NCBI GenBank assembly: GCA_022511055.1
Contig: JAFLSH010000090.1
Span: forward strand, 1 to 10,603
Length of the DNA: 10,603 bases
Reading direction: 5' to 3'
Origin: Prevotella sp.
Lineage (GTDB): Bacteria; Bacteroidota; Bacteroidia; Bacteroidales; Bacteroidaceae
Every line of letters starts with the position of its first letter. Position 1 is the stretch's first letter. Shown piece by piece: positions 5,187 to 10,603 of the stretch. The position numbers were made by a program, and so were the translations under genes. The notes under the pieces were generated by a model. It ran no database searches, was not told where the DNA came from, and worked only from the letters and a program-made list of their open reading frames with translations.

Positions 5187-6291
5187 AAGCGTTCAGCAAC
5201 GTAATGACTTGTTCTGCTTCCTCGTCTGTCATGGCCGGGTGGCACGGCAGACTGAGTTCTTCGCGGCTCAGGCGTTCAGTGATGGGTAGCTGGCGGTGCG
5301 CCCATGCTGCGTAGCAGCGCTGGCGGTGCGGGGGAATGGGGTAGTGTATCTGAGTACCTACGCCGTTGTCGGCAAGATACTGCTGCAGTTCATCGCGGCG
5401 GGTGGAGAGTATCGGGAAAATATGGTAGACATGGTCGGGTGCTTGGCATTGAGTGCCAGGCGCAAAGGGCAGGCTGACAGCGGGATTGCTCACCTTGGCG
5501 GCATAGCGGGCTGCTATCTCGCGGCGGCGCTGGTTGTCGGCCTCAAGGTGGCGCAGCTTTACGCTGAGTATGGCCGCTTGCAGCTCATCGAGACGGGAGT
5601 TGCGGCCAAGATGCTCGAACACATATTTGCGGTGTGAGCCATAGTTGCCAAGTGTGCGCACCATGTCGGCCAGCTCTGCATCGTTGGTGGTCACCGCTCC
5701 GCCATCGCCCAGCGCACCAAGGTTTTTGCCGGGATAGAACGAGTGGGCCGCGGCATCGCCCAGCGAGCCGGTGAGGCAAAGCCCGCTCCGGCAACCGTGT
5801 GCCTGCGCGTTGTCTTCGAGCAGCAGCAGCTGGTGTCGGCGGCAGATGTCGGCTATCCGCTCAGTGTAGGCGCACCGCCCATAGAGATGAACAATCATGA
5901 CCGCACGGGTGCGCGGTGTTATGGCCTGTTCAATGAGGGCATCATCTATCTGGAGCGTGTTGGGGCAGGGCTCTGTCAGTACGGGCGTAAGTCGGTTTTC
6001 GGTGATGGCAAGAATGGTGGCAATGAACGTGTTGGCCGGCACTATCACCTCATCGCCTTCGCGCAGCCGCCCCAGTTCCATATAGGCGCGGAGCATGAGC
6101 ATCAGCGCATCAAGGCCGTTGCCCACGCCAACGCAATGGTGCGTACCTATGTACTGGGCATAGTCATGCTCGAAACGGCTGGTGGCTTCGCCGTGCAGAT
6201 ACCAGCCAGAGTCAATGACCCGGCGGGCAGCTTCGTGGATTTCTTCGCCATGAAGGGCCGTGATACGGTCGAGTGGGAGATAGGGAATCAT
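5179..6291 (-). CDS. fdtB: DegT/DnrJ/EryC1 family dTDP-3-keto-6-deoxyhexose 3-aminotransferase (FdtB/QdtB type)
   Basis: This 370-residue enzyme belongs to the PLP-dependent DegT/DnrJ/EryC1/StrS sugar aminotransferases. The PLP lysine is K189 in SFYPGKNLGALGDGGAV; D160 in LLLEDNAQAHG would contact the pyridine nitrogen, with Q163 stacking nearby. The N-terminal IDSGWYLHG and the GNGLDAL motif are typical of FdtB/QdtB-like members. With a 3,4-ketoisomerase in the same operon, the likely reaction is glutamate-dependent amination at C3 of dTDP-3-keto-6-deoxyhexose, giving dTDP-Fuc3N or dTDP-Qui3N. The symbol is therefore tentative and context-based; the family also includes 4-aminotransferases. 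It is the last gene of the minus-strand operon, 30 nt after the acyltransferase, and ends tail to tail over the lutC stop. Confidence 0.85.
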   Translation of the reverse strand: MIPYLPLDRITALHGEEIHEAARRVIDSGWYLHGEATSRFEHDYAQYIGTHHCVGVGNGLDALMLMLRAYMELGRLREGDEVIVPANTFIATILAITENRLTPVLTEPCPNTLQIDDALIEQAITPRTRAVMIVHLYGRCAYTERIADICRRHQLLLLEDNAQAHGCRSGLCLTGSLGDAAAHSFYPGKNLGALGDGGAVTTNDAELADMVRTLGNYGSHRKYVFEHLGRNSRLDELQAAILSVKLRHLEADNQRRREIAARYAAKVSNPAVSLPFAPGTQCQAPDHVYHIFPILSTRRDELQQYLADNGVGTQIHYPIPPHRQRCYAAWAHRQLPITERLSREELSLPCHPAMTDEEAEQVITLLNAFK

Positions 6292-6321
6292 ACTTTCTGG
6301 AGCTTGAGTTTGGAATAGGGG

Positions 6322-7263
6322 TTATAGTTCCCATTCGTAGGTGTCATAGCAAACGGCGCGGGCACCGAAACCCTCCTTCTGGAAAATGAGCTGCGGGTTG
6401 AGGTCGGCGCTGCTGCTGACGGTAGACTTGCCGAAATCAATGACAGGATAGTCGGAATAGACTTCGCTGATGAGATGATGGAACAACAGGTCGATAGCCC
6501 CCATGGCCTTGCCTTGCGGGGTTGCAGAGATGTACTGAACGTGGAGTGTGCGGGGTGTCAGGAACAGCACTGTTCCGCCGAGTAGCGTGTCTCCATCACA
6601 GACATGCCATAGGCGTATCTGCTCAGGGAAGCGCGAGTGGAGCAGCGACAGTTCGGCTGCCGTATGTACCGGGTGAATGCCGTAGCGCGCCGAGAGATTG
6701 TCGTTGAGAACGTGCCAGAAGGCGGCATAGTCTTCACTCTCCGCTACCATTAGCCCGGCTGCTTGCGCCTTGCGCAGCCCTGAGCGGCGTGACTCGGCGA
6801 ACTTCAGGCGCGGCTCGGCGAGTATGGCCGATGAAATATCGCGTATGGTGAGCTTGGCATGGCAGATGCTGGTCAGGGCATAGAGGTCTTCCTCGGCAGG
6901 CAGGCGGTGGTAGATGTGGGGCACCGCCTTGTAGACCACACGGCGGAACGACAGGGCGCGCAGATAGGCATTGATGGCCGTAAACACGGCACATACGCCT
7001 TCGGCCGAGCAGCGGGCTGACATGACAAGGCCGCCGTAGGTCAGCCCGCCGTGAGTTACCAGCAACCCATCAGGCTGTTCGTTGGCAGGCAGCAGGGCGT
7101 AGAGCGAGCGGCCGCGATAGATGAGCAGCGAGTGGTCAGTAAATCGGTCTTGGTGGTAGTCCATGTAGGCACGGTCGAAGAGAAAAGTGCCGTTCTTCGA
7201 CTGCGCCACGAACTGATTCCATTCGGCCGCCATGGCAGGGCTGTATCGCCTTACTTCGAACAT
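6322..7263 (-). CDS. FemAB/GNAT-like acyltransferase, candidate sugar N-acyltransferase
   Basis: This 313-residue protein looks like the Bacteroidota GNAT/FemAB-type (Acetyltransf_6, BioF2-like) acyltransferases that accompany WxcM-like and DegT genes in polysaccharide loci. Recognisable parts are the basic helix KFAESRRSGLRKAQAAG (154-170), the GGTVLF strand (229-234) and the C-terminal stretch VIDFGKSTVSSS...LIFQKEGFGAR (274-302), characteristic of the fold's second GNAT-like half. No signal peptide or membrane segment is apparent, so it should be cytoplasmic. From position it may acylate the 3-amino group made by the downstream aminotransferase, in place of the hexapeptide-repeat acetyltransferase FdtC/QdtC, but the acyl donor is unknown (acyl-CoA or aminoacyl-tRNA are both possible for the fold). 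Its start overlaps the upstream ketoisomerase stop by 13 nt, so translation is probably coupled. Confidence 0.75.
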   Translation of the reverse strand: MFEVRRYSPAMAAEWNQFVAQSKNGTFLFDRAYMDYHQDRFTDHSLLIYRGRSLYALLPANEQPDGLLVTHGGLTYGGLVMSARCSAEGVCAVFTAINAYLRALSFRRVVYKAVPHIYHRLPAEEDLYALTSICHAKLTIRDISSAILAEPRLKFAESRRSGLRKAQAAGLMVAESEDYAAFWHVLNDNLSARYGIHPVHTAAELSLLHSRFPEQIRLWHVCDGDTLLGGTVLFLTPRTLHVQYISATPQGKAMGAIDLLFHHLISEVYSDYPVIDFGKSTVSSSADLNPQLIFQKEGFGARAVCYDTYEWEL

Positions 7264-7664
7264 TCCACGTATCTCAGAAACTCATCATAATCATAGATAT
7301 AGTCATCCTCTTCGAAGTGGTCTGAGGCAAGCACCAGACAGACTGCGCCGCTGGAGAAATCATCGAGTGTGCGCCATGTGTCAGTCTCGATAAGCAGCCC
7401 CTGCCACGGGTGATTCAGAAGCACGGTCTTGCGCTCTGAGCCGTTGTCGAGTGTCACGGTGAACGAGCCGCTGAGCGCTACCACCAGCTGGCGCAGCCGC
7501 TTGTGGGCATGGCCGCCGCGCGACTCTCCGCCCGGTACATCATAGACCCAATAGGCCCGTTTGATATCGAAGGGAACGACACCAGCCCCCTCGGCAACGG
7601 TCAGGTTGCCCCGGGGGTCGGTGATTTTTGGCAGTTCTATGAGCTTAATGTCTAAGGTCTGCAT
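7251..7664 (-). CDS. fdtA: WxcM/FdtA-type dTDP-4-keto-6-deoxyglucose 3,4-ketoisomerase
   Basis: This 137-residue single-domain cupin is a sugar 3,4-ketoisomerase of the FdtA/QdtA (WxcM-like) family, converting the RmlB product to dTDP-3-keto-6-deoxyhexose. The core IKRAYWVYDVPGGESRGGHAHK holds catalytic histidines H52 and H54 (equivalent to H49 and H51 of the characterised FdtA); LVLASDHFEEDDYIYDYD at the end is also family-typical. Two positions that I recall controlling C4 stereochemistry are R18 (FdtA-like) and R98 (QdtA-like), so galacto versus gluco product cannot be called; the symbol is used loosely. The start overlaps the 3' end of purT by 20 nt and the stop overlaps the acyltransferase start by 13 nt. 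Length is normal for the family. Confidence 0.88.
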   Translation of the reverse strand: MQTLDIKLIELPKITDPRGNLTVAEGAGVVPFDIKRAYWVYDVPGGESRGGHAHKRLRQLVVALSGSFTVTLDNGSERKTVLLNHPWQGLLIETDTWRTLDDFSSGAVCLVLASDHFEEDDYIYDYDEFLRYVECSK

Positions 7665-8835
7665 AGGGGTCTGTTCCTAAGACGGTCTTGGCCAGTCGCT
7701 TTGCCTTGGCCCGAAGCGCATCTACGTCAGCGTTCACATCGCCGTAGCAGAGTACCACGCCCATGCGGCGACCCTTGTGAGCCTCTGGCTTTCCGAAGAT
7801 GCGCACTCGGGTGTGGTCTTCGGTGAGTGCTTCGTTCAGCTGATAGTCCAATGGTTTGTCTGACTCTTCCGGCGAGAGTATGACTGCCGAAGCCCCTGCG
7901 TGTTCCAGATGGATGCCGGCAATGGGCAGCCCCATGACTGCGCGGAAGTGAAGTTCGAACTCAGAGAGGTTGGTGGTGTGGCCCAGTGTGACCATGCCCG
8001 TGTCGTGCGGCCGTGGAGAGAGTTCGGAGAAAATGACCTCGCCCTGTTTTGTCAGGAAGAACTCCACGCCCCAGATGCCGGCACCCGTTAATGCCTTCGT
8101 TACTTGGTCGGCCATGTGCTGCGCCTGCTTGAGTGCTTCATCAGAAATCTTGTAGGGCTGCCATGACTCGCGGTAGTCGCCGCCCTTCTGCACGTGGCCG
8201 ATGGGCGGGCAGAACAGTGTCGGCCAGCCGTGTTGCTGAGTAACTGTCAGCAGGGTGAACTCTGAGTCGAAATCGATGAACTCCTCGATAATCACTTCCT
8301 TTACATCGCCGCGAGAGCCTTCCATGGCTTCGCGGAAAGCCTGCTCCAGCTCGGAGTCGTTGTGAACGTAGCTCTGCCCGTGGCCCGATGAAGACATCAG
8401 CGGCTTTACGACACAGGGGAATCCAATCTCGTCGGCGGCTTTCTTGAACTCTTCGAAGGTCTTGGCATAGAAATACTTGGCAGTGCGCAAGCCTAACTCG
8501 CGAGAAGCCAGGTCGCGGATGGCCCGGCGATTCATGGTGAAGTTGACGGCGCGGGCAGAGGGTGTTACCTGAATGCCCCGCTCCTCAAAGGCGAACAGCC
8601 GCTCGGTGCGAATGGCCTCAATTTCAGGTACAATGATGTCTGGCCGGTGCTTTTCCACAACAGCCTCGAGCGCATCGCCATCGAGCATGGGAAACACTTC
8701 GCGCTCATCAGCCACCTGCATGGCCGGCGCATTGTCATAACGGTCGCAGGCCACCACATAGGCCCCTGCGCGCTTGGCGGCAATGACAAATTCCTTGCCC
8801 AGTTCGCCTGAGCCTAACAACAAGATTTTCTTCAT
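7645..8835 (-). CDS. purT: PurT, formate-dependent glycinamide ribonucleotide transformylase
   Basis: This 396-residue ATP-grasp enzyme is PurT, which uses ATP and formate to formylate GAR in purine synthesis, bypassing the folate-dependent PurN. The N-terminal nucleotide-fold motif is LLLGSGELGKE (5-15). The ATP-grasp domain shows VVKPLMSSSGHGQS (142-155, K144) and the magnesium-binding/signature segment ELSPRPHDTGMVTLGHT (271-287), which is diagnostic of PurT. Length is normal (about 390). The gene is 12 nt downstream of rmlB and overlaps the ketoisomerase start by 20 nt, so a housekeeping purine gene is embedded in, and translationally linked to, the nucleotide-sugar genes. No other purine gene is in view. 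The start ATG follows an AT-rich leader without a Shine-Dalgarno site. Confidence 0.94.
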   Translation of the reverse strand: MKKILLLGSGELGKEFVIAAKRAGAYVVACDRYDNAPAMQVADEREVFPMLDGDALEAVVEKHRPDIIVPEIEAIRTERLFAFEERGIQVTPSARAVNFTMNRRAIRDLASRELGLRTAKYFYAKTFEEFKKAADEIGFPCVVKPLMSSSGHGQSYVHNDSELEQAFREAMEGSRGDVKEVIIEEFIDFDSEFTLLTVTQQHGWPTLFCPPIGHVQKGGDYRESWQPYKISDEALKQAQHMADQVTKALTGAGIWGVEFFLTKQGEVIFSELSPRPHDTGMVTLGHTTNLSEFELHFRAVMGLPIAGIHLEHAGASAVILSPEESDKPLDYQLNEALTEDHTRVRIFGKPEAHKGRRMGVVLCYGDVNADVDALRAKAKRLAKTVLGTDPYADLRH

Positions 8836-8847
8836 AATGATTTGGTT

Positions 8848-9984
8848 TTATCGGTTGGCATACATATTGTCGTAGTATTTCTGGTAGTCGCCGGAGGTCA
8901 CGTTGTCGAGCCATTCCTGGTTGTCGAGATACCAGCGCACGGTCTTCTCGATGCCTTCCTCGAACTGTAGCGAAGGCTCCCAGCCCAGCTCGCGTTGCAG
9001 TTTTGACGAGTCAATGGCGTAGCGCAGGTCATGGCCGGCACGGTCGGTAACGAAGGTGATGAGATTCATGTCTTCCCCCTCCTTGCGCCCTAACAGGCGG
9101 TCGACGGTGTTGATGACCACCTTGATGATGTCGATGTTCTTCCACTCGTTGAAGCCGCCGATGTTATAGGTATCGGCGATTTTCCCGTTATGGAAAATCA
9201 CATCAATGGCGCGGGCGTGGTCTTCTACATAGAGCCAGTCGCGCACGTTCTCACCCTTGCCGTAGACGGGGAGCGGCTTGCGGTGGCGAATGTTATTGAT
9301 GAAGAGCGGAATCAGCTTCTCGGGGAACTGATAGGGGCCATAGTTGTTGGAACAGTTAGTCACGACAACCGGCATGCCGTATGTGTCATGATAGGCGCGC
9401 ACGAAATGGTCGCTCGATGCCTTGGCTGCCGAGTAGGGCGAATGCGGGTTGTATTTCGTGGTTTCCAAGAAGAACTTTTCACCGTATGCCAGATGGTGCT
9501 TGGCCGATGAGGCCGTTGTGGTGAACGGCGGCTCGATGCCCTCCGGGTGGGTCAGCTCCAGTGCGCCATACACTTCATCAGTCGAGATGTGATAGAAGCG
9601 CTTTCCCTCATATCCTTCCGGCAGACTCTCCCAGTAGAGCTTGGCTGCCTGGAGCAGCGACAGCGTACCCATCACGTTGGTCTTGGCAAAAGTGAAGGGG
9701 TCTTTGATGGAACGGTCAACGTGCGACTCAGCCGCCAGGTGGATGATGCCATCGACCTTCTTGTCTTGCATCAGCTTGTAGAAAGCATCGAAATCGCAGA
9801 TATCCATCTTCACAAACTCATAGTTGGGCTTAGCCTCTATGTCTTTCAGGTTTGCTAAGTTGCCAGCGTAAGTCAGCTTGTCAAGATTGATGATGTGATA
9901 CTCGGGATACTTGTTCACAAACAGGCGCACAACATGGCTTCCAATGAAGCCGGCGCCACCAGTAATGACAATTGTTCTCTTCAT
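8848..9984 (-). CDS. rmlB: RmlB, dTDP-glucose 4,6-dehydratase
   Basis: This 378-residue short-chain dehydrogenase/reductase superfamily member converts dTDP-glucose to dTDP-4-keto-6-deoxyglucose using bound NAD+. The Rossmann motif GGAGFIGS is at 9-16; the catalytic STDEVYG (T135, D136, E137) and the YSAAK pair (Y184, K188) are intact, and NNYGPYQFPEKLIP is the typical substrate-binding stretch. Compared with enterobacterial RmlB (about 361 aa) it has an insertion between the DEVYG and YSAAK motifs (about residues 142-180), a form common in Bacteroidota. The product feeds the ketoisomerase and aminotransferase downstream. RmlA, which makes dTDP-glucose, and RmlC/RmlD for rhamnose are absent from the window, so they must be elsewhere. 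It lies 18 nt after the phosphoesterase and 12 nt before purT. Confidence 0.95.
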   Translation of the reverse strand: MKRTIVITGGAGFIGSHVVRLFVNKYPEYHIINLDKLTYAGNLANLKDIEAKPNYEFVKMDICDFDAFYKLMQDKKVDGIIHLAAESHVDRSIKDPFTFAKTNVMGTLSLLQAAKLYWESLPEGYEGKRFYHISTDEVYGALELTHPEGIEPPFTTTASSAKHHLAYGEKFFLETTKYNPHSPYSAAKASSDHFVRAYHDTYGMPVVVTNCSNNYGPYQFPEKLIPLFINNIRHRKPLPVYGKGENVRDWLYVEDHARAIDVIFHNGKIADTYNIGGFNEWKNIDIIKVVINTVDRLLGRKEGEDMNLITFVTDRAGHDLRYAIDSSKLQRELGWEPSLQFEEGIEKTVRWYLDNQEWLDNVTSGDYQKYYDNMYANR

Positions 9985-10002
9985 AATTATGACTATAGTT
10001 TT

Positions 10003-10497
10003 TTAATGTGTTCCTAATGTTATAACTTCACAATCAGTGAATTTATTGCCTTCGACAGTCAGTCTGATTAATGTTCTCTCCTTGTGCCAGCCTTGAAGCC
10101 CGGCAGCGCCGGGGTTGATGTGCAGCAGCCCTAATGTCTTGTCGTACTGCACCTTCAGTATGTGGGAGTGGCCTGCCACGAAGAGTGCTGGCGGGTTGGC
10201 ATAGAGTGTTGACCGCACACTGGCATCATAGTGGCCCGGATAGCCGCCGATGTGCTTGATAAGCACCTCTGCATCTTCACACTTGAAGCGGCAGGTCTCG
10301 CGGTACATCTGCCTCAGGTCACCCCCATCGCAATTGCCGTAGACAGCCCTAAGGGGTCTGAACTCTGCCAGTTTCTGCGCCACTTCCAGTGAGCCGATGT
10401 CACCGGCGTGCCATATCTCATCGCAGGGCTCAAAGTAATGCAGGTACTTTGAATCCCAGTAGGCATGAGTGTCGCTTATGATTCCAATCTTCTTCAT
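10003..10497 (-). CDS. YfcE/MJ0936-type metallophosphoesterase
   Basis: This 164-residue protein is a small calcineurin-like metallophosphoesterase of the YfcE group, whose members hydrolyse phosphodiesters with Mn2+ or similar metals; physiological substrates are mostly unknown. The dimetal ligands are all visible: D9 and H11 in SDTH, D33 in HAGDIG, N55 in GNCDG, H82, and H110/H112 in AGHSH, followed by the typical INPGA. H82 sits in a KHIGGYPGH context rather than the more common THG, a minor deviation. The start codon overlaps the stop of the preceding partial gene as ATGA, and rmlB follows after 18 nt, so it is co-transcribed with the sugar genes. Nothing ties it functionally to them. Confidence 0.9.
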   Translation of the reverse strand: MKKIGIISDTHAYWDSKYLHYFEPCDEIWHAGDIGSLEVAQKLAEFRPLRAVYGNCDGGDLRQMYRETCRFKCEDAEVLIKHIGGYPGHYDASVRSTLYANPPALFVAGHSHILKVQYDKTLGLLHINPGAAGLQGWHKERTLIRLTVEGNKFTDCEVITLGTH

Positions 10498-10603
10498 TGC
10501 TTCTGGTGTTTCCTGAGCCGATAGCCAACGCCGAGCATCAGGTTGTTGGGGTATTTGTAGTTATAGAGGCAGTAGCCAACGTTGAGGAATAGCCTGCGGG
10601 TAA
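10494..10603 (-). CDS. C-terminal end of a probable outer-membrane beta-barrel protein (partial)
   Basis: The minus strand has an open frame from the right edge to a TGA at 10494-10496, encoding 35 visible residues. The segment LFLNVGYCLYNYKY followed by NLMLGVGYRLR alternates aromatic or hydrophobic with polar residues, as in two antiparallel strands of an outer-membrane barrel, and ends with a short basic tail. The family cannot be named from so little; an acyloxyacyl-hydrolase/PagL-like or other small barrel protein is a guess. Its TGA overlaps the phosphoesterase ATG by 4 nt (ATGA), which both supports the frame and makes it the most upstream visible gene of the operon. The 5' part and the operon promoter lie beyond the window. 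Confidence 0.55.
   Translation of the reverse strand, partial: TRRLFLNVGYCLYNYKYPNNLMLGVGYRLRKHQKQ

Noticed and set aside
5289..5330. 12-bp direct repeat GCTGGCGGTGCG (5289-5300 and 5319-5330)
   Set aside because: It lies inside the aminotransferase gene and is explained by a twofold His-Arg-Gln sequence in the protein; no sign of a mobile element.
1..10603. CRISPR array, tRNA or rRNA genes, transposase, attachment sites
   Set aside because: No regularly spaced repeats, cloverleaf, rRNA-like stretch or transposase-like protein was seen on either strand.

Overview
The window looks like chromosomal DNA from a member of the Bacteroidota, most likely a fairly GC-rich Bacteroidales such as a Prevotellaceae relative. 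Three things point there: a promoter with the Bacteroidota -7 box TACCTTTG at 516-523, start codons that mostly lack a Shine-Dalgarno sequence, and protein types typical of the group (a TPR/transmembrane histidine kinase, a long-insert RmlB, and a WxcM/FdtA-acyltransferase-DegT sugar module). Species cannot be fixed from sequence reading alone.

Layout. Positions 1-560 carry no convincing gene but are densely structured: a perfect hairpin at the left edge, a 38-bp perfectly alternating purine-pyrimidine tract, C-rich and G-rich blocks that form two G-quadruplex motifs on opposite strands, a second alternating CG tract, a tandem 10-bp repeat, and then the promoter of the first gene. On the + strand follow an orphan hybrid-free sensor histidine kinase (561-2363) and the lutA-lutB-lutC operon (2471-5186) for iron-sulfur-dependent oxidation of L-lactate to pyruvate.

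From the right edge, a packed minus-strand operon runs back to meet lutC: the C-terminal end of a probable outer-membrane beta-barrel protein, a YfcE-type phosphoesterase, rmlB, purT, an FdtA/QdtA-type sugar ketoisomerase, a FemAB/GNAT-like acyltransferase, and a DegT-family aminotransferase. Junctions are 4-nt overlap, 18-nt gap, 12-nt gap, 20-nt overlap, 13-nt overlap and 30-nt gap, so the genes are probably co-transcribed and several are translationally coupled. RmlB, the ketoisomerase, the aminotransferase and the acyltransferase together would turn dTDP-glucose into an N-acylated dTDP-3-amino-3,6-dideoxyhexose (Fuc3N or Qui3N type) for surface polysaccharide. RmlA, glycosyltransferases and export genes are not in the window.

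The lut operon and the sugar operon converge and their stop codons overlap by 8 nt, leaving no space for a terminator. The points most worth following are the non-B-DNA cluster upstream of the kinase, the FemAB-like enzyme standing where an FdtC/QdtC acetyltransferase would be expected, the mixed active-site signature of the ketoisomerase, and purT wired into a sugar-nucleotide operon. I found no clear evidence of a completely new system.
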